DNA from: Thermoplasmata archaeon
Lineage (GTDB): Archaea > Thermoplasmatota > Thermoplasmata > Lutacidiplasmatales > UBA184
NCBI GenBank assembly: GCA_030037855.1
Contig: JASHPY010000081.1
Coordinates: forward strand, 1 to 35,912
Direction of reading: 5' to 3'
DNA: 35,912 bases
A program made the position numbers and the translations under genes. Positions 7,829 through 15,889 of this stretch are shown piece by piece (positions within the stretch are counted from its first letter, which is position 1; the number at the start of each line of letters is the position of its first letter). The notes beneath the pieces are model-generated. The model saw only the letters and a program-made list of their open reading frames with translations. It was not told where the DNA came from and ran no database searches.

Positions 7829-7990
7829 TCAGCACGGCGGCGCCAGCGCCGGGTCGTCGAGCTCGAACCGCGCGTGGCACCGGGTGCACTCGACGTAGCA
7901 GTGGACGTCGCCGCTGATCGGAGCGGAGAGCGGACCTCCGCACGTCGGGCACCGCGTCGGCACGGCGCCGGTGCCGGCCGATGTCGCCAT
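7829..7990 (-). CDS. 53-residue zinc ribbon protein
   Basis: On the minus strand an ATG at 7990 opens a 53-codon frame with RCPTCGGPL at residues 13-21 and CYVECTRCHARFEL at 31-44. The two CxxC knuckles (14/17 and 35/38), each next to Gly or a beta-turn, form a classical zinc ribbon; Cys31 is an extra cysteine. It begins 31 bp after the stop of the acetyl-CoA synthetase gene on the same strand, so it is likely cotranscribed with it. No enzymatic domain is present; a small regulatory or structural binding role is the most that can be said. Confidence 0.75.
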   Translation of the reverse strand: MATSAGTGAVPTRCPTCGGPLSAPISGDVHCYVECTRCHARFELDDPALAPPC

Positions 7991-8021
7991 CTCCGGCACC
8001 CTCGGTCCGCTCGCGGGCCGG

Positions 8022-10136
8022 TTAGACGTCCTTCCCGAACTCCTTGATGTCGGACGGCCCGGCCTTGTGCGTCACCGGCCCGGCGCCCTGGACCTGGACC
8101 CGGATCTGCTCGACGACCTCGGGGTTCGCGAGGGTCGTGATGTCGCCGTAGTCCATCTGGTTCGAGATCGACGCGAGCACGCGGCGCATGATCTTCCCGG
8201 ACCGCGTCTTCGGCATGTCCGGCACGATCCGCACGACGCGCGGTCGGGCGATCTTCCCGATCACGGTCTCGATCGCCTTCGAGACCTTCTCCGCGACGCC
8301 CTCGGGCTTGACGCCGGGCTTCAGCGAGACGTAGACCTCGGGGACGCGTCCGCGCTCGGCGTCGACCACCGGCACGACCGCCGCTTCGGCGATCTCGGGG
8401 ACCGTCAGGCACGCCGACTCGATCTCCTTCGTGCCGAGGCGGTGGCCGGCGACGTTGATGACGTCGTCCACGCGGCCCAGGATCCGCAGGTACCCGTCCG
8501 GCGCCCAGACCGCGCCGTCACCGGCGAAGTACGGCCAGTCGTGCCAGTCGGTCGAGCCCGGCTTGTGGTTGTACTTGGCGTAGTAGTTCTTCACGAACCG
8601 GTCCGCGTCGCCCCAGATCGTCTGGAAGATCCCCGGCCAGGGGTTACGGATGCAGATGTTGCCGGCGCGCCCCGCCCCCGGCGGGATCTCCTGTCCCTTC
8701 TCGTCGTAGATGATCGGGTAGATCCCGAGGAACGGCGGCCCGGCGCTGCCCGGCTTCATCGGGTCGAGGCCGGGGATCGTCGTGCAGAGGAACCCCCCGG
8801 TCTCCGTCTGCCACCAGGTGTCGGTGATCGCCGCCTCGCCTTTCCCGACGTTGTCGTAGTACCACTTCCACGCCTCGGGTTCGATCGGTTCGCCGACGGT
8901 CGTCATGCACTTGAAGTGAATGTTGTACTTCGCCGGCTCGTCCGGACCGACCTTCCTCAGCGAGCGGATCGCGGTCGGCGACGTGTGGAAGATGTTGACG
9001 CCGAGGCGCTCGGCGATCCGCCACGGGCGACCCGGGTCGGGGAACGTCGGCACTCCTTCGTACATCACGGTCGTCGCGGCCAGCGCGAGCGGCCCGTAGA
9101 CGATGTACGAGTGGCCGGTGATCCATCCGATGTCGGCCATGCACCAGTAGACGTCCGTCGGGTGGATGTCCTGCACCCACTTCGACGTGCCGGCGACGTA
9201 GGACAGGTAGCCGCCCGTCGAGTGCTGGCAGCCCTTCGGCTTCCCCGTCGACCCGCTGGTGTACATCAGGAACAGCGGCGCCTCCGCCGGCATCGACACC
9301 GGCTCGACGCGCTTCCCGCGGAACGCCTTCAGTCCGTCGTTGACGATGAAGTCGCGGCCCTCGACCATCGGCGTCGGGCTCGCCGACTTGTCCCGGAACC
9401 GCTTCCAGACGAGGACCTTCTCGACCTTCGTCCCTTCCTCGGCCGCCTTCTTCACCGCGATGTCGGCGTTGACCTTGTGGTCGAGGAGCTTCCCCGAGCG
9501 GTAGTAACCGTCCATCGAGATCAGGATCCGGCTCTGGGAGTCGTGGATCCGCGTGCCGCACGCCTCGCCCGAGAACCCGCCGAACACGACGGAGTGGATC
9601 ACGCCGATCCGCGCGCACGCGAGCATCGTGATCGGAAGCTCGGGCACCATCGGCATGTGGATCGTGACCCGGTCGCCGGTCTTGAGACCGCAGAAGTCGC
9701 GCAGGTACGCCGCCATCTCGTTGACGCGGACGTAGAGCTCCTGGAACGTGAGGACCTGGTCGGGTTCGTTCTCGTCCTCCGAGACCCAGACGATCGCCGC
9801 CTTGTTCCGATACTGTCCCAGGTGACGGTCGATGCAGTTGTACGAAACGTTCAGCCGCCCGCCGACGAACCACTTCCAGAACGGGGCCTTGCTCGTGTCG
9901 AGCGTCTGGGTCCAGTACTTGTCCCAGGTCAAGAGGTCGGCGAACTCGCGATAACACTCCGGGAAATTCTTCTCGGCGAATCGCTCGCGGACCGCGGGGT
10001 CGGAGAGGTTCGCCTGGCCGACGAATTTCGTGCTCGGGCGATAGACCGCCTCCTCCTTCCAATGGACCGCGATCTCGGCCTCCGACAGTCGGCCCTCGTC
10101 GTCCTTTGCCATTGGCTCACTTCGAGCTTCTGCCAT
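8022..10136 (-). CDS. acsA: Acetyl-CoA synthetase (AMP-forming acetate-CoA ligase)
   Basis: Converts acetate, ATP and CoA to acetyl-CoA, AMP and diphosphate in the cytoplasm. The 704-residue frame has all adenylate-forming core motifs: YTSGSTGKPKG near residues 290-300, TDTWWQTETGG near 437, GRVDDVINVAGHRLGTKEIES in the hinge and C-terminal domain, and KTRSGKIMRR with the catalytic Lys at about 648. The WWQTETGG tryptophan favours a small acyl pocket (acetate or propionate). Length fits Acs (about 640-660) plus a short N-terminal extension. ATG 10136 is the preferred start, 40-46 bp after a TATA-like box; ATG 10112 (MAKDDEG) is the alternative. The gene suggests acetate assimilation or recycling. 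No deacetylase or acetyltransferase lies nearby. Confidence 0.95.
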   Translation of the reverse strand: MAEARSEPMAKDDEGRLSEAEIAVHWKEEAVYRPSTKFVGQANLSDPAVRERFAEKNFPECYREFADLLTWDKYWTQTLDTSKAPFWKWFVGGRLNVSYNCIDRHLGQYRNKAAIVWVSEDENEPDQVLTFQELYVRVNEMAAYLRDFCGLKTGDRVTIHMPMVPELPITMLACARIGVIHSVVFGGFSGEACGTRIHDSQSRILISMDGYYRSGKLLDHKVNADIAVKKAAEEGTKVEKVLVWKRFRDKSASPTPMVEGRDFIVNDGLKAFRGKRVEPVSMPAEAPLFLMYTSGSTGKPKGCQHSTGGYLSYVAGTSKWVQDIHPTDVYWCMADIGWITGHSYIVYGPLALAATTVMYEGVPTFPDPGRPWRIAERLGVNIFHTSPTAIRSLRKVGPDEPAKYNIHFKCMTTVGEPIEPEAWKWYYDNVGKGEAAITDTWWQTETGGFLCTTIPGLDPMKPGSAGPPFLGIYPIIYDEKGQEIPPGAGRAGNICIRNPWPGIFQTIWGDADRFVKNYYAKYNHKPGSTDWHDWPYFAGDGAVWAPDGYLRILGRVDDVINVAGHRLGTKEIESACLTVPEIAEAAVVPVVDAERGRVPEVYVSLKPGVKPEGVAEKVSKAIETVIGKIARPRVVRIVPDMPKTRSGKIMRRVLASISNQMDYGDITTLANPEVVEQIRVQVQGAGPVTHKAGPSDIKEFGKDV

Positions 10137-10474
10137 AATCGGGGAACACCCGTGGCGCGGCGGATGGAGGTAGGGAATATACGCGTTACTCTTTCGCATG
10201 CTGAAGGGTCGCATGCGCGCGACGCGACGCGTTGCACGCCGAAACCGGAAGCGCATGGACCCCCGGGCCGGGCGGGACCGGGTCGGCGTCGCAGGCGCGG
10301 CGTCTCGAGGGCCGGGCGCCGAACCGTCGAGGCGAGTCGTCGCAGAAACGCCGGGCGGCGGGCGGTTAGCGGCGTGCCGGCGTCCGACCCGGTTCGCGCA
10401 CCACCCCGAGCCGGTCGTGCCGCACGACGGGGTCAACCCGGTGGGATATCCGTCAGGATTTCGGGCGGTGGAAC
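10137..10474. other. Intergenic region between acsA and the 69-residue gene
   Basis: About 380 bp between divergent starts. It contains the two TATA-like boxes listed separately. The central part (about 10200-10470) has only Arg-rich open frames without motifs; I see no RNA gene in it. Confidence 0.4.
10176..10183 (-). promoter_or_regulatory. TATA-like box of acsA, with upstream BRE-like element
   Basis: On the minus strand CGTATATT lies 40-47 bp upstream of ATG 10136. CGAAAG, resembling the purine-rich TFB recognition element, is 7 bp further upstream. Confidence 0.55.
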
Positions 10475-10482
10475 GTTTATGG
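10475..10482 (+). promoter_or_regulatory. TATA-like box of the 69-residue gene and tpiA
   Basis: GTTTATGG lies 35-42 bp before ATG 10517 in otherwise GC-rich sequence, at the spacing seen for the other promoters of this window. Confidence 0.5.
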
Positions 10483-10516
10483 CGCCTCCGCCCCTACCCG
10501 GTCCCTTCGGAGCTTC

Positions 10517-10726
10517 ATGGTCGGTACGGGTCAGTCGACCGCGCGCCCGGAGAAAACGGTCCACCTGAGAATCGACCCGAATGACGAATCGACCACGCTC
10601 GAGGACGTCCTCACCCGGATCGCGGAGCTCCAGCGAAAGCATCCGGACCGGGAGGTGTTCTTCGACGGCGACGAGTACGCGATCTGCTCCCGACCGAAAC
10701 GGACTCGTGCCGCGCCCGTCCACTGA
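10517..10726 (+). CDS. Conserved-looking 69-residue protein of unknown function
   Basis: I do not recognise a family. The product has a predicted beta strand (KTVHLRID), an amphipathic helix (TTLEDVLTRIAELQRKHP), then a strand pair REVFFDGDEYAICSR and a basic tail. The compact beta-alpha-beta-beta order, acidic composition and promoter spacing argue for a real gene. It overlaps the proposed start of tpiA by 20 bp, so the two are probably translated from one transcript. The alternation of a helix and DGDEYAI strand recalls small regulatory folds, but no function is claimed. Confidence 0.65.
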   Translation: MVGTGQSTARPEKTVHLRIDPNDESTTLEDVLTRIAELQRKHPDREVFFDGDEYAICSRPKRTRAAPVH

Positions 10727-11405
10727 TCGACCCTCCCTGGGCCGACCGCTGTTCCTCCTGAACCTGAAGGCGTACCCCGGCGCGCTCGGACTCGGCGCCG
10801 AGCGGCTCGCGCGCGCGCTCGAGGATCTGGGCCACCGAACCGGCGTCGCGGTAGCGATCGCCCCCGCGACCCCCGACCTCGGCCGCATCGCCGTCGCGGT
10901 CTCGATCCCCGTCCTCGCTCAGCACGTCGACGCGCTCGCCGCGGGAGCCCACACCGGCTTCGTGCCGCCGGAGGCGGTCGCCAGCGCGGGCGGGTGGGGC
11001 AGTCTCGTCAACCATTCGGAGCATCCGCTGTCGACCGAGGTCGCGAACGCGACCGTCCGGCGGTTGAGCGACCTCGGCCTCGTCGCGGTGGAGTGCGCCC
11101 GCGACGTGCGGGCCGCCCGTCGCCTGGCCGCCGCGAAGCCCGACTACCTCGCGGTGGAGCCTCCCGAGCTGATCGGCGGGAAGCGATCGGTATCGACCGC
11201 CCGTCCCGAGGTGATCAGCGGGTCGGTCGAGGCGGTGCGGAGGGTCGCGCCGCGTACGATCGTGCTCTGCGGCGCGGGCGTCCACGATCGCGGCGACGTC
11301 ACGCGCGCGCTCGAGCTCGGCAGCGAGGGCGTGCTGGTCGCGAGCGCGGTCACGAGGGCGGCCGACCCGCGCGCCGCGATCGCCGAGCTGCTCGCAGGGT
11401 ACTAG
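10707..11405 (+). CDS. tpiA: Triosephosphate isomerase, archaeal type
   Basis: Interconverts dihydroxyacetone phosphate and glyceraldehyde 3-phosphate in glycolysis and gluconeogenesis. From GTG 10707 the product is 232 residues, close to the short archaeal enzymes (about 220-230) and shorter than bacterial ones. Substrate-binding N19 and K21 are in LNLKAY, the electrophilic His103 in VNHSEHPL, and the catalytic base Glu151 in AVEPPELIGG; GAGVHDRGD and GSEGVLVASAV supply the phosphate-binding loops. The archaeal NHSE and EPPELIG forms are both present. The frame is open further upstream, but that part reads in the wrong phase through the 69-residue gene. The start overlaps that gene by 20 bp. 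Confidence 0.93.
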   Translation: MPRPSTDRPSLGRPLFLLNLKAYPGALGLGAERLARALEDLGHRTGVAVAIAPATPDLGRIAVAVSIPVLAQHVDALAAGAHTGFVPPEAVASAGGWGSLVNHSEHPLSTEVANATVRRLSDLGLVAVECARDVRAARRLAAAKPDYLAVEPPELIGGKRSVSTARPEVISGSVEAVRRVAPRTIVLCGAGVHDRGDVTRALELGSEGVLVASAVTRAADPRAAIAELLAGY

Positions 11406-11501
11406 TCGGCGTTCGGTGCGGAGCGCACCCCGCCTCCTTCAAGTGGTCGCCGGACTCTGGCCGCGCGACTGTGCGAGCGTGAGGGGCGCGCGGTCCACCT
11501 C

Positions 11502-12878
11502 ATGTCCGGGACCCGGGAAGCGAAGCGTCCGCGAAAGGCGTCCTCCGCCGGCGGACGTCGACGGGGCCGCTCCGGACCGGGACGCGCGCGTCCGCGCACG
11601 CGGCGGGAGAAACCGGCGGTCCGTGCCACGGAGCCGCTCGATGAGCTCGCCCCGGGATCCGCGCCCATGCAACGCCCGGCTCGGATCGGCGCGACCGTGC
11701 GCCGGGTCGCTGCGCCGCGGCCGTTGCGCATCGTGATGGTCGGCTGGGAGTGGCCGCCGAACCACACCGGCGGGCTCGGGGTCCACAGCTTCGAGATCGG
11801 TCGGGAGCTGACCCGCCTCGGTCACCGCATCGAGTTCCTCACGCCGTTCCAGGGGCCGTTCACGCCGGTCCCGGGGGTGACGTTCCGATTCCCGGGCGAG
11901 GCCCGGGCGACGTCGCCGCCGGAGTTCCCTCCCGCGTACTGGACCGGCGGTACGCCCGACAGCCCGTTCGTCGACTCGATCGACGGCTACAACGCGTGGA
12001 TCGGGCAGCTCACCGACCTCGGTCCGGTCGACGTGATCCACGTCCACGACTGGTTCGGCACCGTCGGGGCCGCCGCGCTCGCACGGCGGCTCGGCGTGCC
12101 GCTCGTGATGACGGTCCACTCGACGGAGTACGATCGTTCGCTCGGGCACCCGTGGGACCACATCGTCGGTCGCGAGCAGGTCGGGATCGACGCCGCGGTG
12201 CGGGTGATCGCCGTCAGCCGGCACCTCCGTCAGCAGCTGATCGACCGTTACCACGCCGACCCGGACAAAGTCCGGGTGATCTACAATGCGGTTCGGCCGT
12301 CGCAGCGGCTCGAGCGGATCGACCCGAAGAAGCGAGTCGTGCTCTACGTGGGCCGGCTCGCGGCGATGAAGGGCGTCGACACGTTCCTGCGGGCCGCGGC
12401 CCGGCTCGTGCCCACGTTCCCGGACGTCCTGTTCGTGATCGCGGGCGAGGGGCCCGAGTACTCGCGACTCCTCCACCTCGCGGCGTCGCTCGACATCGGG
12501 GACCACGTGATGTTCCTCGGCCACGTCACGGACGAGGAGCGCGAGCTACTGCTGGCGGGGAGCTCGGTCTTCGTCCTCCCCTCGGTCGTCGAACCGTTCG
12601 GCATCGCGGCCCTCGAAGCGATGGCGGCGGGCGTGCCGACGATCGTCTCGAAGACGAGCGGGGTCGCGGAGATCAGCTCGGGCGCCTTCCAGGTCGATTT
12701 CTGGGACGCCGAGGAGTTCGCGAGCCGCATCGCCGAGCTGCTCGAGTACCCGACGCTGCGGGCCGCGATGGGCGAGCAGGGCCGCTGGGAAGCACTTCGG
12801 GAGGGCTGGCCCGAGCGCGCCCGGGAGACCGTGGGGGTCTACCTCGAGGCGATCGCCTCGAGGGGTCGAGCGATCTGA
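11502..12878 (+). CDS. GT4-type glycosyltransferase, glycogen/starch synthase-like
   Basis: Transfers glucose or another sugar from a nucleotide sugar; the likely product is an alpha-glucan or glycoside. The N-terminal Rossmann domain starts at about residue 75 with RIVMVGWEWPPNHTGGLGVH, whose GGLG loop is the synthase-type donor-binding motif. HVHDWFG and TVHSTEYDRS follow, and the C-terminal domain has VLYVGRLAAMKGVDTFLRA, ENP-type loops and EPFGIAALEAMAAGVP, the E-x7-E motif of retaining GT-B enzymes. The first 55-75 residues are basic and disordered; ATG 11667 or a later start is possible. It stands among amylases and a trehalose synthase, which supports glycogen synthesis, but GT4 enzymes have many acceptors. 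Confidence 0.85.
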   Translation: MSGTREAKRPRKASSAGGRRRGRSGPGRARPRTRREKPAVRATEPLDELAPGSAPMQRPARIGATVRRVAAPRPLRIVMVGWEWPPNHTGGLGVHSFEIGRELTRLGHRIEFLTPFQGPFTPVPGVTFRFPGEARATSPPEFPPAYWTGGTPDSPFVDSIDGYNAWIGQLTDLGPVDVIHVHDWFGTVGAAALARRLGVPLVMTVHSTEYDRSLGHPWDHIVGREQVGIDAAVRVIAVSRHLRQQLIDRYHADPDKVRVIYNAVRPSQRLERIDPKKRVVLYVGRLAAMKGVDTFLRAAARLVPTFPDVLFVIAGEGPEYSRLLHLAASLDIGDHVMFLGHVTDEERELLLAGSSVFVLPSVVEPFGIAALEAMAAGVPTIVSKTSGVAEISSGAFQVDFWDAEEFASRIAELLEYPTLRAAMGEQGRWEALREGWPERARETVGVYLEAIASRGRAI

Positions 12879-12906
12879 ACGTCGTTCGCCGTTCCCCCTA
12901 ACTATC

Positions 12907-12914
12907 TATAAATA
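12907..12914 (+). promoter_or_regulatory. Strong TATA box of the nucleotidyltransferase module
   Basis: TATAAATA, the best match to the archaeal consensus in this window, begins 30 bp before ATG 12937. The transcript would be leaderless or nearly so. Confidence 0.75.
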
Positions 12915-12936
12915 CTTACTTCACGCACAGTCGGAC

Positions 12937-13488
12937 ATGGAAGCGGTGACCTTCGCCTATCGTCGGCCGGGCGAGGCGCCACTTCCGGCCGAGGTCTTCG
13001 TCCCCGTTCGAGCGCCGGCCCACCGACCCCGCGTGCCCCACAGGGTCCGGATCCGGACGCGAGAGGCGGTCGAGGTCGCGCGGCGTCGCGGGCTCCCGGT
13101 CTACGTCTTGACCGGCGAGACCCCGACTCGGTACCATTACCCGATGCGACTCGGGCCGGTCCTGTTCACCACCGACGCCTGGAAAACGAGCATCGACACG
13201 CCGTTTCCCACCTACGTCTATCGGGACGAGCGAGCGCTCCAAGCACCGAACTTCGAAGACCTCGTGACGATGACGACGGCGATCGACCCCGTGGCCGGGC
13301 GGGCGATGCTCCGGCGAAATCCGGGGGCCTTCGACCCGGATCGCCTCGCGATCGCGATCGTTCGCGAAGGGCTCGTCCGCTGGGCCACGGCGCTCCGCTT
13401 TCAGCAGTTCGCCCCGGCGATCCCGAGGATCGGGACGCCCGAACGGCTCCGAGTGCTACGACGGACGGACCGGGAGAACCACGGATGA
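12937..13488 (+). CDS. Unknown protein, first gene of a nucleotidyltransferase module
   Basis: A 183-residue protein that I do not recognise. It has no signal peptide or membrane segment. The N-terminal half is very basic (RPRVPHRVRIRTREAVEVARRRG), then comes PVYVLTGETPTRYHYPMRLGPVLFTTDAWKT, an aromatic middle part (TPFPTYVYRDERAL), and a helical C-terminus with ALRFQQFAPAIPRIGTPERLR. It is preceded by a strong TATA box and overlaps the next gene by four bases (ATGA), so translation is probably coupled. The position before a nucleotidyltransferase is like that of antitoxins in AbiE/MenA-type modules, but no winged helix is evident. A partner or regulator of the nucleotidyltransferase is the best inference. 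Confidence 0.7.
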   Translation: MEAVTFAYRRPGEAPLPAEVFVPVRAPAHRPRVPHRVRIRTREAVEVARRRGLPVYVLTGETPTRYHYPMRLGPVLFTTDAWKTSIDTPFPTYVYRDERALQAPNFEDLVTMTTAIDPVAGRAMLRRNPGAFDPDRLAIAIVREGLVRWATALRFQQFAPAIPRIGTPERLRVLRRTDRENHG

Positions 13489-14093
13489 AACTCCCGATCT
13501 CAACCGAGCAGATCTACGATATCGTGGCTCGGGTGCGGGCGACGGGCGTCCCGTATCTCGTTGTCGGAGGTCAGGCGGTGCGGAGCGCGTCCGTCAATTC
13601 CGAGACCGAGGACGTAGATCTGATCGTCGCCGTACGGGATTTCGACACGCTGATCCACCGACTCGAGAAGGATTCTCGGTTCGCAGCCCCGGATCGAACG
13701 TCTTGGGTCGCGAAGTACGAGCTCCACTTCGGGCCGCGTCGGGACGACTACGTCGAGCTCGACTTGTTGAACGGCCGTCGGTTCTGTGGCGACCGCACCC
13801 CGGACGAGTTCTTCGACTACCTGGCCCGGTCCTGGGCGATACCGAGCGATCTCGGGCCCTGCGCGAGAATCCCCGCGGTCTGGTACACGCGCCTCATGGT
13901 CCGGGATTCGGGGTTGGTGTACGTCCGAAAGGTCGTTCGCGACCTACGGGCGGGTGCCTCGCCGAGCGACCTCGACGACGTGCTTCGGATCGGTCAGTTC
14001 TGCGGAACTCGAAAGGAGGTCGCGGGGCGGATCGCGCAGGTCCGAGAGATACTCGGCGAGGTGGAGGGCGGGCCGGACGCTCGCCGCGAGTAG
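13485..14093 (+). CDS. Nucleotidyltransferase-fold protein (MNT/AbiEii-like)
   Basis: The 202-residue product has the polymerase-beta nucleotidyltransferase signature: PYLVVGGQAV with the Gly-Gly at residues 28-29, the metal-binding pair D43 and D45 in TEDVDLIV, and a third acidic residue D93 in YVELDLLNG. All three acidic residues are intact, so it may transfer a nucleotide to protein, tRNA or antibiotic. The C-terminal half is helical (VRKVVRDLRAGASPSDLDDVLRIG). Proteins of this size and layout include AbiEii/MenA toxins and relatives such as DUF6036. It overlaps the upstream gene by four bases. The target is unknown; a toxin role is inferred only from the two-gene layout. Confidence 0.82.
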   Translation: MKLPISTEQIYDIVARVRATGVPYLVVGGQAVRSASVNSETEDVDLIVAVRDFDTLIHRLEKDSRFAAPDRTSWVAKYELHFGPRRDDYVELDLLNGRRFCGDRTPDEFFDYLARSWAIPSDLGPCARIPAVWYTRLMVRDSGLVYVRKVVRDLRAGASPSDLDDVLRIGQFCGTRKEVAGRIAQVREILGEVEGGPDARRE

Positions 14094-14136
14094 GAGGCGC
14101 GACGCGAACTGTGCCTTCGCTCCAAACGCTTAACGG

Positions 14137-14154
14137 GGCCGAGCCGTCTCGGCC
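14137..14154. terminator. Possible hairpin after the nucleotidyltransferase gene
   Basis: GGCCGAG (14137-14143), a 4-nt loop and CTCGGCC (14148-14154) form a perfect 7-bp stem 43 bp after the stop codon. There is no T-run after it, so a terminator role is uncertain. Confidence 0.3.
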
Positions 14155-14226
14155 GGCCGTGCCCTCCCCACGGAGCGGCACCTAGGTCGGACCGGCGCGG
14201 CACGAGAACGGTCGTGGGACGAGACG

Positions 14227-15420
14227 GTGAAGATCGTTCTGTACCTCCACATGCACCAGCCGTGGCGACTCGCCCGGTTCCGCTACCTCGACCTCGGGTC
14301 GGGGCGCTCGTACTTCGACGTCGATCGAAACCTCGGCATCTTCCGGGGGATCGCCGAGCGGTGCTACCGACCGACCCTCGACCGGTTGCTCCGCGCGCTC
14401 GAGACCCACCCCGACTTCCGACTGAGCCTCTCGGTCACCGGGACGTTCGTCGAGCAGGCGAAGGTCGCCGCGCCCGACGTGCTCGACCGGATCCGCGCGC
14501 TCGTCCGGACCGGACGGGTCGCGCTCCTCGCGGAGACGTACTACCACTCGCTCGCGTTCCTCGTCCCACCGCCCGAGCTCGCCGAGGAGGTCGCGCTCCA
14601 CCGGGCGATGCTGCGCAGCGAGTTCGGAGGCGAGCCGAAGGTGCTCCGGATGACCGAACTCGCGTACTCGGACGACCTCGCGCGGTTCGCGGAGGCCGAG
14701 CGGTTCCACGGGATGCTCGCGGAGGGCTGGGAGCGGATGCTGAGGGGGAATCCGCCGACGTACCGCTACTGCGCGGTCTCAGCGCCGACCGTGATGCTGC
14801 TGCTGCGCCACTATCCGCTCAGCGACGACGTCGGCTTCCGATTCTCCTCACGGGAGTGGAGCGAGTTCCCGCTGACGAGCGAGAAGTACGCGCGGTGGCT
14901 CGCGTCGACGCCGGGGGAGTTGATCGGACTGTTCATGGACTTCGAGACGTTCGGCGAGCACCACTCGGCCGCCACCGGAATCCTCGAGTTCTTGAGCGCT
15001 CTCCCGGACGCGGTGGCGAAGGAACCCGGCCTCGGCTGGGCGACGGTCGACGAGGCGATCGTCGGGCCGCCCCGCGACACGCTCTCGGTCCCCTACACGA
15101 TGAGCTGGGCCGACCAGAACCGGGACCTCGGCGCCTGGCTCGGGAACGACCTGCAGCGTTCGGCGTTCGAGGCCGTGAAGAAGGTCGGGGTCGTCGTCCG
15201 CCAGTCGCGCGACCCGACGATCCTCACCGACTGGCGGAAGCTCCTCACGTCCGACCACTTCTACTACATGTACGTGAGCGGCCACGGCGCCGACCAGGGC
15301 GTCCACGACTACTTCTCGAGCTACGACAGCCCGTACGACGCCTACGCGAACTACATGAACGCGCTCTCCGACCTTCGGCGGCGCGCGCTCGAGCGACTCG
15401 GCGTCCCAATCCTCAAGTGA
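14227..15420 (+). CDS. GH57 family glycoside hydrolase (alpha-amylase-like)
   Basis: A 397-residue cytoplasmic enzyme of family 57, which hydrolyses or transfers alpha-glucans. The hallmark HQP is at residues 10-12 (MKIVLYLHMHQPWRL); the candidate nucleophile is Glu144 in RMTELAYSD, and the candidate acid/base Asp238 in LFMDFETFGEHH, which also matches the family's fourth motif. SLSVTGTFVEQ and ETYYHSL near residues 68-106 resemble the second motif. No signal peptide is present, so it acts inside the cell on glycogen or imported maltodextrin. The start is GTG 14227, directly before the HQP strand as usual. Together with the GT4 and GH15 genes it implies alpha-glucan turnover. Confidence 0.9.
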   Translation: MKIVLYLHMHQPWRLARFRYLDLGSGRSYFDVDRNLGIFRGIAERCYRPTLDRLLRALETHPDFRLSLSVTGTFVEQAKVAAPDVLDRIRALVRTGRVALLAETYYHSLAFLVPPPELAEEVALHRAMLRSEFGGEPKVLRMTELAYSDDLARFAEAERFHGMLAEGWERMLRGNPPTYRYCAVSAPTVMLLLRHYPLSDDVGFRFSSREWSEFPLTSEKYARWLASTPGELIGLFMDFETFGEHHSAATGILEFLSALPDAVAKEPGLGWATVDEAIVGPPRDTLSVPYTMSWADQNRDLGAWLGNDLQRSAFEAVKKVGVVVRQSRDPTILTDWRKLLTSDHFYYMYVSGHGADQGVHDYFSSYDSPYDAYANYMNALSDLRRRALERLGVPILK

Positions 15421-15463
15421 GACGTCGGGAAGCGCCGGGCGGTGCCCCGGTTCCGGGGGCTCG

Positions 15464-15889
15464 CTAGGAGAAGTGGCCGCTGACGGCGACCAGATAGATC
15501 AGGAGCAGGATCGAGACGATGAAGCCGAACGTGACGAACGCGCCGGCGAGACCGTAGACGACGACCTCGAACAGGAGGAACAGGATCGTGAGCACGAGCG
15601 CCCACATCCTTAGGTGCCAGAGCCCGACCGCGAGACCGAGGACGATGAGTCCGATGACCAGGATGATGATGCCGGCCACGACGCCCGAGACCCCGAGCAC
15701 GTGGAACGGGCTCGACCCCGAGATGGACTGGAGCGCGGCGGAGCCGACCGCGAGCAGGAGCCCCGCCAGGAAGACGAGGAAGCCGTAGATCCCGATCAGG
15801 ACCGAGAGGATCGCGACGCCGAGCGGTCGGGAGCGGGTCGCCGGTGCGGAGTAGGTCGTGGTGGTGGTCGTCACGGTACCGTCGGTCAC
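15464..15889 (-). CDS. Small four-helix membrane protein
   Basis: The 141-residue product begins with a Thr-rich soluble tail (VTTTTTTYS) and has four hydrophobic helices at about residues 22-45, 60-86, 90-112 and 114-136, alternating with very short loops. Charged residues are almost absent within helices apart from HLRMW between helices 2 and 3. It resembles small unknown archaeal membrane proteins of the DUF2127/DUF4064 kind; no activity can be assigned. GTG 15889 overlaps the stop of the ammonium transporter gene by four bases (GTGA), so both are very likely one operon and it may assist that transporter. Confidence 0.75.
   Translation of the reverse strand: MTDGTVTTTTTTYSAPATRSRPLGVAILSVLIGIYGFLVFLAGLLLAVGSAALQSISGSSPFHVLGVSGVVAGIIILVIGLIVLGLAVGLWHLRMWALVLTILFLLFEVVVYGLAGAFVTFGFIVSILLLIYLVAVSGHFS

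Noticed and set aside
7971-10568. Long plus-strand open frame opposite acetyl-CoA synthetase
   Set aside because: It is rich in Arg, Asp, Val and Pro without motifs, as expected for the complement of a GC-rich gene; the minus-strand frame has full Acs motifs.
10198-10584. 128-codon plus-strand frame between acsA and the 69-residue gene
   Set aside because: It is Arg-rich, overlaps the better-supported small gene in another frame and starts inside the acsA promoter area.
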